Assembly: GCA_035527535.1 (NCBI GenBank)
Contig: DATLAK010000092.1
Coordinates: 1-59,489 of the forward strand
From: Armatimonadota bacterium
GTDB taxonomy: Bacteria; Armatimonadota; Hebobacteria; GCA-020354555; CP070648
Reading direction: 5' to 3'
Length of the DNA stretch: 59,489 nt
The notes beneath the pieces were generated by a model that was given only the letters and a program-made list of their open reading frames with translations, ran no database searches and had not been told where the DNA came from. Made by a program: the position numbers and the translations under genes. Of the stretch, positions 26,639-34,564 are shown piece by piece; within the stretch, counting starts at the first letter, position 1, and every line of letters begins with the position of its first letter.

Positions 26639-27038
26639 GGCGAGGAGTGCGGATACTCGAGCCTGGCTCGCGAAGGCGCGCACCGACCTGCGCAGCGCGG
26701 AGCATGCCCTCGCCGCCTCTCCGCCGCTGCTGGAGGACGTTCTGTTCCACTGTCAGCAGACTATCGAGAAGGCAATGAAAGGGCTGCTGGTCTGGCACGA
26801 CGTGCCTTTTCGCAAAACGCACAGCCTGGAAGAACTGGGCCGACAATGCGTCGCCATTGAGCCGACGCTGGAGCCGCTGGCGGATCGGGTTTCGCCCTTG
26901 AGCGAGTACGCCTGGAGGTTCCGTTATCCCGATGAGCAGGATTCCCCGGCGCGCGAGGAGGCGGAGGAAGCGCTCGGGGCCGCTCGCGCCGCCCTCGCCG
27001 CGATTGCTGACTGCCTGCCCTCCGCGATCGGCGAGTGA
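26625..27038 (+). CDS. HEPN-domain protein (PF05168 type)
   Basis: A 137-residue all-helical protein. WLAKARTDLRSAEHALA, LFHCQQTIEKAMKGLLVWHDVPFRKTHSLEELG (about residues 39-72) and RYPDEQDSPAREEAEEAL match the PF05168 HEPN family. The RNase signature R-x4-6-H of toxic HEPN proteins is not clearly present: only the short R-K-T-H occurs, so nuclease activity is doubtful. Translation is coupled to the MNT gene (14-bp overlap, GGGAGG seven bases before the ATG). The pair may be a nucleotide-signalling or toxin-antitoxin-like unit. Confidence 0.8.
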   Translation: MLPDEARSADTRAWLAKARTDLRSAEHALAASPPLLEDVLFHCQQTIEKAMKGLLVWHDVPFRKTHSLEELGRQCVAIEPTLEPLADRVSPLSEYAWRFRYPDEQDSPAREEAEEALGAARAALAAIADCLPSAIGE

Positions 27039-27387
27039 TCGCCAGGCGATTCCCGCACCGCGACGGCCGGAATCGGACGTGTGCCGCGAGTGTGAGCGGC
27101 TCGATTGGGGCTCGCATACTATGTTCACTGCCAGGTGGACAACTGCATTCCGGTGGGGCGGGCGTCTCGCCCGCCAATTGAATTCATTCGCAGCCGAGAC
27201 GGCGTGGACGCAATCGGGTGCCCACAGGTCACGTTCGTGACCCCGCTCCGGGCGTGCTTTCGCCTGCCCCCGAAAAGGAGTACAATTGCGCCGAAGAGGG
27301 CGCGCGCGCCGAGCACCCGTCCGGCCGCAAATCTGGCAGGCCAGGCGTCTCGCCTCGTCGCGGCACGAAGCCGCCGGAAGATGCTTC
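27039..27387. other. noncoding interval with dispersed-repeat fragments
   Basis: It contains GGGCGGGCGTCTCGCCCGCC (27157-27176), a short inverted repeat, and CAGGCGTCTCGCCTCG before the next gene. Similar CGTCTCGCC text recurs near 59270, and GCAGCCGAGACGGC at 27190 recurs at 28270. A TACAAT hexamer at 27280-27285 could be a -10 site for the next gene, without a good -35. No conserved frame is seen. Confidence 0.5.
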
Positions 27388-28137
27388 ATGAATAACCTGT
27401 CCCTAATCTCCCATGTTGATCTGGAGGCGAGAAGTCGGCTTGCGGCTGCGACCGGGGCCTACTTGCGAGGGGAGACGAGGTCGTTTGCTTTCGACGAAGT
27501 TGTAGACGATGCAATGTATGATGAGTGTGAGGGTAGAGATGGCAGCCTGTCAAAGGTCGCTTACGAGCTTTGGTGCTTCTACGACGATTTCTCGGATCAC
27601 AGTGTTCGCACGAGCGCTGAAGGATGGGCGTACTTGAAACGGCTGCTAGCCTTCCTGACGACCGACTATGTTCTCACCGAACGCGTGCATCGCACGTGGC
27701 ATCGTGGCCAGCTCGTGGCGCTCGGCTCGCTGGCTATGCTGATCGTGGCGTACCTTGCCTGGTGCAACTCCACACACTGGCCGCTCTTCCTCCTGATGTG
27801 GATCGGGGTGGCCCTGGCGGTGCGATACTGCCCTGACCCTCCGGTGAGAGGGCCAGACATGGAGCAGTTGTGGCAATTCTCGCCGTTTCTGTCAGAGGAT
27901 GACTGGCAGGGACACGCGCGCCTCCTGGATCAGTACCGTATTCCCCCCTATGATCCGCAGAAGCACATGGAGCCATACCCGCCTCGGCTCGGCTGGTGGG
28001 TCATGGACATCCAAATTTGGATCTGGCGTTTCGTGGGATTACCGTTGGTGATCTTGCCTCGGCTTTGGCCACACACGGAGAGCGTGTTGCTACGAGAAGC
28101 CAATCAGGGCCAGGCCGTCGCCGTGGTAACTGTGTAG
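27388..28137 (+). CDS. membrane protein of unknown function
   Basis: A 249-residue protein, MNNLSLISHVDLEARSRLAA onward. The N-terminal 105 residues are soluble and acidic (FAFDEVVDDAMYDECEGRDG). Two close membrane helices follow (LVALGSLAMLIVAYLAWC and HWPLFLLMWIGVALAVRYC, about residues 110-150), then a soluble stretch and a possible amphipathic helix at 205-225 (WWVMDIQIWIWRFVGLPLVIL). I do not recognise the family. Base composition is visibly less GC-rich than its neighbours and codon use is less biased, suggesting recent transfer. It is flanked on both sides by repeat-containing noncoding DNA. The ATG at 27388 follows a GGAAG site. Confidence 0.7.
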   Translation: MNNLSLISHVDLEARSRLAAATGAYLRGETRSFAFDEVVDDAMYDECEGRDGSLSKVAYELWCFYDDFSDHSVRTSAEGWAYLKRLLAFLTTDYVLTERVHRTWHRGQLVALGSLAMLIVAYLAWCNSTHWPLFLLMWIGVALAVRYCPDPPVRGPDMEQLWQFSPFLSEDDWQGHARLLDQYRIPPYDPQKHMEPYPPRLGWWVMDIQIWIWRFVGLPLVILPRLWPHTESVLLREANQGQAVAVVTV

Positions 28138-28529
28138 GGTCTGGAACCGCGGGCGCCCGAGAAGCGCAGCCGCACCAGGCGTTTCAACGTGGCTATCCAT
28201 CGGTCCGGGGGATAGGAGCGGCCGACAGGACGCGACTGGTGTTGGTCGGGCAGGCGCCTGCCAACCTTTCGCAGCCGAGACGGCTGCGCTACCAGAGAGC
28301 TCACTTTGTGAACCTATTTGGCGAGCCTCTATAGTGGGGATGGTTGGGCGACGCACCGGGCGCGACTTCCCATAGAAGTCGCGTTGCTGCCGGTGCGCCC
28401 CGACAGGTCGGGACGCACCCACGAGGCGATCCCCATTTGTGGCGGTCACCAATGCCGTGTAGGGCAGGACCTTGCCTCCTGCCCTTTCTCGTCCCACATG
28501 CGGCTTTCGGCGGCACGACGTCGGGGTTC
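28138..28529. repeat. noncoding repeat region with a partial GGGTGTGACC-family element
   Basis: From 28331 to 28449 the text (GTGGGGATGGTTGGGCGACG, then GGGCGCGACTTC, ending GGCGGTCACC) matches the body and one terminus of the dispersed element seen at 39977, 44155 and 59381. Its central 28-bp palindrome is replaced and its left terminus is not recognised. The region before it (28150-28330) contains GCAGCCGAGACGGC, shared with 27190. No coding sequence is evident. Confidence 0.6.
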
Positions 28530-29198
28530 TCAGTACGGCGACCCCGCAAAGGGGCCCCCCTTCCGCGCCAGCACGTTCCAGTGCCGAATGCCGTCCGGCT
28601 TTTCATGAAACTCCCGTTCCGACATGGATTCGATGTCGAAAGCGCATAGCAACTCGCGGATCTCTTCCTCCGTGCAGTAATGATGCGGCACCGGCCCCTC
28701 GCGATGATCCTCGTTGACCCAGGTGCCGGGTTCGATTTCGCGCCCCTTGCCGCAGTCGCGATGCCGGGGAGAATGCGTCGCCCACATGAAGACGCCGCCC
28801 GAGGACAGCTTCTGCGCGATGAGACCGATGATGCGCCCGAGCGTCGCGCGGTCACAGTGGTGGATGACCTGAGTCGAAACCACGCCGTCGAAGTGCCCGT
28901 CGGGGAAGGGGAGCTCCCGCATGTCGAGCGCCAGCACGTTCGCCCGCAGCCCCGCCTGCTCCAGGTTCTGCCGGCACGCTGAGATCGCCGCCGGCGCGTT
29001 GTCGGTGGCGGTGACCTCGCAGCCCCGTCCGGAAAGATAGACCGTGTGGCGGCCCAGGCCGCAGCCGATGTCGAGCACGCGGCGGCGCCCCTCGGCGGCC
29101 AGCAGGTCCGCCATCGCCACCACCTCGGACAGGGGCGGAAACTCCTGCCAGAGCTTCGCTATTGCCGGGTTCTGCCACAGCTTCTGCCAGCCGCCCAC
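28530..29198 (-). CDS. class I SAM-dependent methyltransferase
   Basis: A 222-residue methyltransferase. Motif I is RRVLDIGCGLGRHTVYLSGRG (about residues 40-60), the acidic ribose-binding residue is in EVTATDNAP, then NVLALDMRELPFPDGHFDGVVSTQVIHHCD and a post-motif LSSGGVFMWATHSPRHRDCG. The substrate is unknown. The GTG start at 29198 shares its first base with the TAG stop of the upstream small membrane protein (TAGTG), strong evidence for coupling; the longer in-frame extension upstream is Arg/Pro-rich. It ends next to repeat DNA. Confidence 0.85.
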   Translation of the reverse strand: MGGWQKLWQNPAIAKLWQEFPPLSEVVAMADLLAAEGRRRVLDIGCGLGRHTVYLSGRGCEVTATDNAPAAISACRQNLEQAGLRANVLALDMRELPFPDGHFDGVVSTQVIHHCDRATLGRIIGLIAQKLSSGGVFMWATHSPRHRDCGKGREIEPGTWVNEDHREGPVPHHYCTEEEIRELLCAFDIESMSEREFHEKPDGIRHWNVLARKGGPFAGSPY

Positions 29199-29395
29199 TA
29201 CGGCTGGCCTTCGCCGCGGGCGCCGGGGGGCGGGTTGGGCTCCGGCTGGGGCACGCTGGTACGCGCTTTGAGCCAGCGCAGCAGGCCGGGCGCACCCGCG
29301 AGCCGCAGCCCCAGCGCGATGACCCACAGCAGCGCCATCGCCGCCAGCGGCAAGTACGCCAGGGCAAACACCAGGGTCACCAGTCTGTCGCTCAT
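29198..29395 (-). CDS. small single-span membrane protein
   Basis: A 65-residue protein with one long hydrophobic helix (LVTLVFALAYLPLAAMALLWVIALGL, residues about 5-30), then a basic and Pro-rich cytosolic tail. The function is unknown. Support for it being real: an ATG with a GAGAG site, a stop overlapping the methyltransferase GTG, and 10-bp spacing from the ferredoxin gene, giving an operon ferredoxin - membrane protein - methyltransferase. Confidence 0.6.
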   Translation of the reverse strand: MSDRLVTLVFALAYLPLAAMALLWVIALGLRLAGAPGLLRWLKARTSVPQPEPNPPPGARGEGQP

Positions 29396-29405
29396 CGGTT
29401 AGCTC

Positions 29406-29579
29406 TCACTCGTCCGCCGGCAGGGCCGCGCCCGAGGGGCACACCTGCGCGCACAGTCCGCAATCGGTGCACAGCTCGGGGTCTATGGTGTAAACCTCGC
29501 CCTCGCTGATCGCGTCCGCCGGGCATTCCTGGATGCACGCGCCGCACGCCGTGCAGTCATCGGTTATGGTATGAGGCAT
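29406..29579 (-). CDS. 2[4Fe-4S] ferredoxin
   Basis: A 57-residue bacterial-type ferredoxin with two complete cluster motifs, CTACGACIQECP and CTDCGLCAQVCP, each CxxCxxCxxxCP. It carries electrons in the cytosol. The ATG at 29579 has GGAGGG eight bases upstream. First gene of a tight minus-strand operon; no partner oxidoreductase is adjacent. Confidence 0.92.
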   Translation of the reverse strand: MPHTITDDCTACGACIQECPADAISEGEVYTIDPELCTDCGLCAQVCPSGAALPADE

Positions 29580-29947
29580 CCGCCGGCCCTCCGTTTGCAT
29601 CCGGGCGCCACCCCCGCGCCGGACCTATTCGGCCCTAGCCGCTTGCACACCTGCCGCGGATGAGGAGCATGGGCGCCCCCGCCCGTGATGCCCCTGGCCA
29701 AGGTGGCCAGGCTCCACGAGCGGTCAAGGCCGCCAGCCCCCAGAGGCCGTCCGGCGGCACTATCATCCGCGCCGACCCTCGCATTTATGCACACATCTGT
29801 TTTCCGCAATTTTCCAAAATCGCCCAGCCATGAGAAGGATGGCCTCATGCGAGGGAGAAGCGTTCTCTCGCTGGTCCGAATTCACCCCGCCAGGTCGGGG
29901 TGCTTGGACGAGTCCGAAGCAACCATCACAGCAAGGGAGGTGAAGCG
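29580..29947. other. divergent intergenic region
   Basis: This 368-bp interval separates the ferredoxin operon from the DUF5679 gene. It is less GC-rich around 29780-29830 (TTTATGCACACATCTG, then TTTTCCGCAATTTTCC). The TGCACACATCTG text has an inverted relative at 59340. No coding frame or complete promoter pair could be assigned. Confidence 0.4.
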
Positions 29948-30109
29948 ATGGAGGCCTATTGCGTCAAGTGCAAGGCGAAGCGGGACATGAGAAATCCGAC
30001 CCAGGTCACGATGAAGAACGGGAAGCCCGCGACCCAGGGCACGTGCCCGGCGTGCGGGACGAAGATGTTCAAGATCGGGGCGGCTAAGCCGGGCTGCTCC
30101 TGCGGCTAG
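29948..30109 (+). CDS. DUF5679 zinc-ribbon protein
   Basis: A 53-residue protein, MEAYCVKCKAKRDMRNPTQV onward, with two CxxC knuckles (CVKC and CPAC) spaced as in a zinc ribbon, and a GxPATQGTCPACGTKMFKIG core matching DUF5679. A strong GGGAGGTGA site precedes the ATG. These small proteins often occur singly in diverse bacteria and archaea; the role is unknown, and nucleic-acid binding is a plausible inference. The C-terminus ends PGCSCG. Confidence 0.85.
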   Translation: MEAYCVKCKAKRDMRNPTQVTMKNGKPATQGTCPACGTKMFKIGAAKPGCSCG

Positions 30110-30231
30110 TCAAGGTCCGGGCAGGCAATCTACCGGGGCGCGGGGACCCATCCGCGCCCCGTTCTGCTGGGGGCTGCGCCGATCAGGCTCGGCCGCGCCC
30201 AGCCCGGATCGAGGGAGGGGCCGGACTGAGC

Positions 30232-30795
30232 ATGACCCCCGAGGGCCAACTCAACGCCGTCGCCCGCAGCGTGCGGCGCTGTCGGCGTTGTCGTCTGTGG
30301 CGGTCGCGCGCCCGCGCGGTACCGGGAGAAGGCGCTGCGCGCGCGCGGATCGTATTCATCGGCGAGGCCCCAGGACGCGCCGAGGATGAGAGCGGCCGGC
30401 CGTTCCAGGGCATGGCGGGGCGCGAGTTCGACCAACTGCTGCGCCGCGCCGGCCTGCGACGCGAGGACATTTTCGTCACCGGCGTCAACAAGTGCCGACC
30501 GCCGGGCAACCGCCGCCCCCGCCGCGACGAGATGGACGCCTGCCGCCGCGCCCACCTCGACCGTCAGCTCGCCGCCATCGCCCCGCGGCTGGTGGTGCTC
30601 ATGGGTGGGGTCGCGGTGGAGGCGATGCTGGGCCGCCCGCGCCTGCGGGGCGTGCTCGGGCGCGTAGTCGAGCGCGACGGGCGGCGTTACTTCGTAACCT
30701 ACCACCCCGCCGCCGCCATGCGCTTTCCGGCGGCCGGCCGCAGTGCTCGCCGCCACTTCGCGCGGCTGCCGGCGGTGTCAGCCCGCGCTCGGTGA
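30232..30795 (+). CDS. uracil-DNA glycosylase, family 4 (iron-sulfur)
   Basis: A 187-residue glycosylase that removes uracil from DNA. Seen: cluster cysteines in RRCRRCRLW (about residues 17-20), the catalytic-loop motif IVFIGEAPGRAEDESGRPFQGMAGREFDQLL (about 40-70), VTGVNKCRPPGNRRPRRDEMDACRRAHLDRQL with the other two cluster cysteines, and the YHPAAAMR intercalation motif. Length and motif order fit family 4 (Thermotoga type). It is a single plus-strand gene, convergent with the minus-strand gene at 30800 (4-bp gap). Confidence 0.92.
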   Translation: MTPEGQLNAVARSVRRCRRCRLWRSRARAVPGEGAARARIVFIGEAPGRAEDESGRPFQGMAGREFDQLLRRAGLRREDIFVTGVNKCRPPGNRRPRRDEMDACRRAHLDRQLAAIAPRLVVLMGGVAVEAMLGRPRLRGVLGRVVERDGRRYFVTYHPAAAMRFPAAGRSARRHFARLPAVSARAR

Positions 30796-30799
30796 CGGC

Positions 30800-31087
30800 C
30801 TACGGCGCTGGCGGCGTTGCGCTTGCCGGCGCCGGTCGCGGCAGCAGGCCGTTGTATATCCAGCCCACGAGCACACCGCAGATGACGCCGTCCACAAACC
30901 CCCACAGGAAGCCGATGACGGCGCCGACCGGGGTCAGGCTCAGCCCCGGGTAGAGAGAGGCGAGCGTGACGATCCAGTTCGCGCCGTAGCTCCCCGTGAT
31001 CCGATTGGCGACCACGACTGCCAAGATCCCGACGCCCCAGATGATCCCCAGCGCCAATCCCAGAGCACCCGCATTCAGTCGCTGCAT
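30800..31087 (-). CDS. small three-helix membrane protein (holin-like annotation)
   Basis: A 95-residue protein with helices at about residues 8-28, 40-62 and 64-84 (LGLALGIIWGVGILAVVVANRI, GAVIGFLWGFVDGVICGVLVGWIYN) and a Pro/Ala tail. Proteins of this pattern are often labelled bacteriophage holin in environmental genomes, but no phage gene is nearby and the function is unknown. The ATG at 31087 has AAGGAG eight bases upstream. It lies downstream of the TPR membrane protein on the same strand, separated by a palindromic repeat. Confidence 0.7.
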   Translation of the reverse strand: MQRLNAGALGLALGIIWGVGILAVVVANRITGSYGANWIVTLASLYPGLSLTPVGAVIGFLWGFVDGVICGVLVGWIYNGLLPRPAPASATPPAP

Positions 31088-31158
31088 GTCACCGCTCCTT
31101 TCCCAAGCAGTACGCTGCCGTCCACCCACAAGCAACCCGCGGTCCCTCCTCATGTGCG

Positions 31159-31223
31159 AGGGGACAGTTCTCCGTCGCCCAGGGCAGCGCCCAGGCCCGG
31201 GGCGGGAAGGAACTGTCCCCCCC
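31159..31223. repeat. GGGGACAGTTC inverted-repeat element (copy 1)
   Basis: AGGGGACAGTTCTCC at one end and GGAAGGAACTGTCCCC at the other, separated by about 35 bases (CGCCCAGGGCAGCGCCCAGG). The whole 65-bp unit is nearly identical, in inverted orientation, to 46638-46710. It can fold into a long hairpin. Confidence 0.75.
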
Positions 31224-31305
31224 ATGCCCGAGCAGTGCATGGTTCGAGGAGATGTCCGCATATCCCTGGTGTGCAGCCGGAGCAAGCGGACGGCAAGAGC
31301 GGGCG

Positions 31306-32664
31306 TCAGTCAGAGGAGGCGGGCGCGGCGGGTGCGGCGGGCGCGGGAGCTGCGATCTCCTCTGCGGACGGGACGAGGGCCACGTCGTGGCTGTTGCCGT
31401 TGATGACGGCGTAGTCCACGAACACCTTGTCGCGCCAGGTGGCGCCGGTTCGCGGGTCGCGCACGGTCAGCAGGTAGTATCCCACCGGCATGCCGCGCAG
31501 CCGGTAGCGGCCCTCGGCGGAGGGGTCAAGCTCGCGCCGTTCCTCGCTGAAGGTGCCGGTGGCGGTGGTGGCATATACGAGGCCGCTGCCCGGATCCTGA
31601 AGCGTGATCTCGGCGCCCGGCACCGGCATCGTCATCGACAGGTCGCTGGTGCCGGGGACCGGCTGCAATACGCTGCCCTCGAGACTCCCCTGTCGGAAGT
31701 AGCCGGCGACGACGTAGACGGTGGCCGCCGCGATGAAAGCCCACACCAGGGCCCGTCTCCACTCGCCGAGCGGCGTGAACTTCGCCAGGGCCTCCGTCAC
31801 CGCCACTCCCAGGGCGCCGTAGGCCGCGGCGCGGACCAGGAAGTCGGTCATCACCGGCTCGTGCTCGGCTATCAGCGGGATCGCAACCCCTGCCGGGATC
31901 GCGATTAGCCCCGCGAGCGCGCCGGCAAAAGGCAGCCCGGGGATCTGAAACGACGCCGCGATGACGCCGGCGACGAAGGCGATCCCCGCTGTCGCATACG
32001 GCAACTGTCGCCACAGCACCGCGTCGCGCTCCAGCAACTGCGGGCTGGTGAGCAGTCGAAGCGTCGCGGCGTAGGCGAATGAGCCGAGGATGATCACGAA
32101 GATCGCGGCCAGCGCACCCAACGCAGTCTGCACCGGCCGGCTCAGGCGCCGGGCGCGCACGTGCACGGCTTCAAGGTGGGGCGCCGCCGCGCGCGGGCGA
32201 TTCTCGGCCGCTCCGGGCGGCGGCTCTGACAGCTCCCGTGTCGCCGCCCGCTCCAGCTCCTTGAGCAAGCTCTTGGAGGCGGCGTGAGCCGGGTCCTTGC
32301 TCAGGGCTGCGCGCACCTGCTGGAGCGCGTCATCCGTGCGTCCGGCGCTGCGGTAGGCGCGGGCCAGGTTGTAACGCGCCGCGGCACAGCCTGAGTCCAG
32401 CCACACCGCGCGCTCGAAGTGGTGCCCGGCAAGCGCGAGCTCACCTTGGCGCAGGTAGGCCTCGCCGAGCAGGTGATGCACCTGGTAGCTGCGGGGGCTG
32501 CTGCTGAGAGCTTGCTCCAGCGCCTCGATCGCCTGGTCGGCGAGGCCTTCCTGCAGCAGCGCGGAAGCGGCTGCGACCCGGTCGTCAACCGCCGAGGTGG
32601 CAGCGCCGCCGCACCCCGGGCAAGCGGCGCTGTCGAATTCCAGGTTGCACGTACGACAAATCAT
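31306..32664 (-). CDS. zinc-ribbon/TPR membrane protein with C-terminal Ig-like domain
   Basis: A 452-residue multidomain protein. Residues 1-20 form a zinc knuckle pair (MICRTCNLEFDSAACPGCGG). Residues about 28-140 hold three to four TPR units (ALEQALSSSPRSYQVHHLLGEAYLRQGELALAGHHFERAVWLD). Residues about 175-335 have five membrane helices. The C-terminal 100 residues are a carboxypeptidase-regulatory-like fold (ITLQDPGSGLVYATTATGTF, RYRLRGMPVGYYLLTVRDP). Such layouts suggest a membrane scaffold; the function is unknown. The tail is Ala/Pro-rich. A possible -10 TATAAT lies at 32726-32731. Confidence 0.75.
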   Translation of the reverse strand: MICRTCNLEFDSAACPGCGGAATSAVDDRVAAASALLQEGLADQAIEALEQALSSSPRSYQVHHLLGEAYLRQGELALAGHHFERAVWLDSGCAAARYNLARAYRSAGRTDDALQQVRAALSKDPAHAASKSLLKELERAATRELSEPPPGAAENRPRAAAPHLEAVHVRARRLSRPVQTALGALAAIFVIILGSFAYAATLRLLTSPQLLERDAVLWRQLPYATAGIAFVAGVIAASFQIPGLPFAGALAGLIAIPAGVAIPLIAEHEPVMTDFLVRAAAYGALGVAVTEALAKFTPLGEWRRALVWAFIAAATVYVVAGYFRQGSLEGSVLQPVPGTSDLSMTMPVPGAEITLQDPGSGLVYATTATGTFSEERRELDPSAEGRYRLRGMPVGYYLLTVRDPRTGATWRDKVFVDYAVINGNSHDVALVPSAEEIAAPAPAAPAAPASSD

Positions 32665-32725
32665 GCTGCGAATAAGCGCGCAAAAGCCGGCGTCAGGTTG
32701 TCAACGCCGGTGCGCTCACACTGCG

Positions 32726-32731
32726 ATTATA
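32726..32731 (-). promoter_or_regulatory. possible -10 element upstream of the TPR membrane protein
   Basis: A perfect TATAAT on the minus strand, about 60 bases before the ATG at 32664. No convincing -35 hexamer is seen at the right distance, so this is a weak call. Confidence 0.35.
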
Positions 32732-32838
32732 CCCGCTTCGGCGGCGCGTTTCGGCGCGCGATGTCGCCGGGGTGTGCGGTCTAGTCTCGCGCTCATCGCC
32801 GATGATTCGGCAGGGGCGGCCGCATTTCCTCTCGGAGC

Positions 32839-33942
32839 TTACGCGGCGGAACCCGCGTCCGCCCCCGCCGCTCGGGGCAGGTGGGCGCACAGCGGCTCGG
32901 GGCTCATCCAGTCGCCGCTGTGGGCGAAAGCGCGCGCGCGGCAGCCGCCGCAGATGCGCCTGAACTCACATATTCCACACTTGCCCTGGATGAGGTCATC
33001 GTCGCGCAGCGCCTGCAGCACCGCCGATGCGCGCCAGATCTCCGCCAGCCGCGACACCCGTACGTTGCCCGCCGGCAGCGGCAGATAGCCGCAGGGGTTG
33101 ACCTCTCCGCGGCTGGAGATGAAGCAGAACGCTCGCCCCGCCTGGCACCCCCGGGTCATGTGGTCCAGCACCGCCCCCGCCTCCCCTGGCGCGCGGCGCT
33201 CGGCCCCGTCCTGCGCCGCCACCCGGCAGTACTGCGGCATGTCCGTGGGCTTGAAGGCCAGCCGACCTCGCAGCTCGGCCTCCCGCCGGCGCAGGCGCAC
33301 CATCATCTCCTCGCAGCGCTCCGGCGTCAGCGCCTGGGGGGCCAGCTCCTCGCCGCGCCCCGTTTCCACCAACAGGAAGGGATGAAAGGCCGCCGCTCCC
33401 AGCGCCAATGCGAGGTCAATGACGCCCTCAACGTGGTCCACGTTGAGGGCGCTTATCGTGGTGTTCACCTGGCATTCGATCCCCGCCTCGCGCAGCAGGC
33501 GCAGGGCGCGAATCGCCGCGTCGAACGCGCCGGGTACGCCCCGGAACCCATCGTGCAGTGCGGGCGTCGGGAAGTCCAGGCTGATCGCGGCCCGCTGAAT
33601 GCCGCACGCGCGCATGCGGGCCACGACTTCGGCGGTGACGTGCAGCCCGTTGGGCGCCATCGTCACCCGCATGCCGGCGGCGGTCGCCCGCGCCGCGATG
33701 TCGGACCAGTCGTCCCGCAGCAGGGGATCGCCGCCGCTGAGGATGAGCAGCCGGGTCCCCGCCTGCGCGAGCTGGTCCACCAGCGCCAGCGCCTCGCCCG
33801 GGCTCAACTCCTGGGGATCGGGCTCGGTGTTCGCGCTCGCGCGGCAGTGCTTGCATGCCAGGTCGCAGCGCTTGGTGATCTCCCAGGCAACAATGCGCGG
33901 CGGGGGGAGCTCCCGCCGCGGCTCTGCCGACGGAGCTGTCAT
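32839..33942 (-). CDS. radical SAM/SPASM protein (AhbD/NirJ-like)
   Basis: A 367-residue enzyme. The radical SAM cluster motif is TKRCDLACKHCRASA (C-x3-C-x2-C, residues about 24-38), followed by LLILSGGDPLLR and MAPNGLHVT. The C-terminal SPASM region carries many cysteines: RGCQAGRAFCFISSRGEVNPCGYLPLPAGNVR and GKCGICEFRRICGGCRARAFAHSGD. The latter wording is close to AhbD/NirJ (heme side-chain modifying) enzymes and to peptide-maturation SPASM proteins. No precursor peptide or heme-pathway gene is adjacent, so the substrate is undetermined. The 348-bp region upstream contains no promoter I trust. Confidence 0.85.
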   Translation of the reverse strand: MTAPSAEPRRELPPPRIVAWEITKRCDLACKHCRASANTEPDPQELSPGEALALVDQLAQAGTRLLILSGGDPLLRDDWSDIAARATAAGMRVTMAPNGLHVTAEVVARMRACGIQRAAISLDFPTPALHDGFRGVPGAFDAAIRALRLLREAGIECQVNTTISALNVDHVEGVIDLALALGAAAFHPFLLVETGRGEELAPQALTPERCEEMMVRLRRREAELRGRLAFKPTDMPQYCRVAAQDGAERRAPGEAGAVLDHMTRGCQAGRAFCFISSRGEVNPCGYLPLPAGNVRVSRLAEIWRASAVLQALRDDDLIQGKCGICEFRRICGGCRARAFAHSGDWMSPEPLCAHLPRAAGADAGSAA

Positions 33943-34206
33943 GGCGGCCGCTTCAATCTCCAGCTCGGCGAGATCTGCGCAGTCTGCGCTTCAATGGCGG
34001 TGATTCCCCTGCAGGCGCCGCTCTAACCGTAGGACGGCGCCGCTCGGGATCGTGTGGAACAGGCGCCCCACCCCGGCGGGCAAGCCTCGCCTGCTCAATT
34101 CGGCGTCGCGCACGCGGCGCCGACACCCCACCCGGTCGGGGTGCCACCGGGCTGTCGCAGCACGCGAAGTCATTGCTGTAATGCACCAGACTCTTCAGTG
34201 CGCGGC
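33943..34206. other. noncoding interval with GC-rich inverted repeats
   Basis: It includes CCCCACCCCGGCGGGCAAGC and CACCCCACCCGGTCGGGGTG, short inverted repeats that resemble fragments of dispersed elements elsewhere (for example 39590-39640). No coding frame is recognised. Confidence 0.4.
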
Positions 34207-34300
34207 TAGGTTTTCTCCTCCTGCGCGCGGGCGCGGGCTTGCAGCTCCGCGAGCTTGTTGAGGGCGTCGAGCGGGGTCAGTGATTCAACATCAACGTCCT
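34207..34300 (-). pseudogene. duplicated 3' end of mutS
   Basis: On the minus strand the sequence encodes VDVESLTPLDALNKLAELQA then RARAQEEKT and a stop. It is nearly identical at DNA level to the true mutS 3' end at about 35215-35303 (VDVESMTPLDALNKLAELQA then RARAQEKK). About 85-90 bp are shared in direct orientation, about 1.0 kb apart. The copy has no upstream mutS sequence. The two copies bracket the mntA-hepT module. Confidence 0.8.
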
Positions 34301-34564
34301 TCGGCGTCCTCAACCGTCAAGATGCGTGTGATCTGGTCGAGCAACTGCGGGAGGTGATGGAGGGCGATGTCCCATACGATCTCGTGGTCTATCCCGAAAT
34401 ACTCGTGAATGACGATGTCACGCAGGCCGGCCATCTTCTTCCATTCGACTTCGGGGTAACGCTCTTGCGTTGCCTTGGGCATAGGTCAGCCCCTCGACAT
34501 AGCGCGCAATCTTGTCACAAGATGCCCGGATGTCGTCAAGGAAGAACCGGTAGTCACGCGACAT
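34291..34564 (-). pseudogene. hepT: HepT (DUF86) with internal deletion and frameshift
   Basis: The N-terminal part MSRDYRFFLDDIRASCDKIARYVEGLTYA and the C-terminal part PKATQERYPEVEWKKMAGLRDIVIHEYFGIDHEIVWDIA are both typical HepT sequence but lie in different frames. About 30 residues that normally join them (ending in the IGEAAK motif) are missing. The HEPN RNase motif R-x4-H (RDIVIH) is kept in the second part, which could start internally at 34482. The deletion near 34490 probably inactivates the toxin, unless an assembly error is responsible. It overlaps the mntA stop by 11 bp. Confidence 0.75.

Noticed and set aside
30800-31087. Prophage based on the holin-like small protein
   Set aside because: No other phage gene is nearby, and proteins with this helix pattern occur widely outside prophages.
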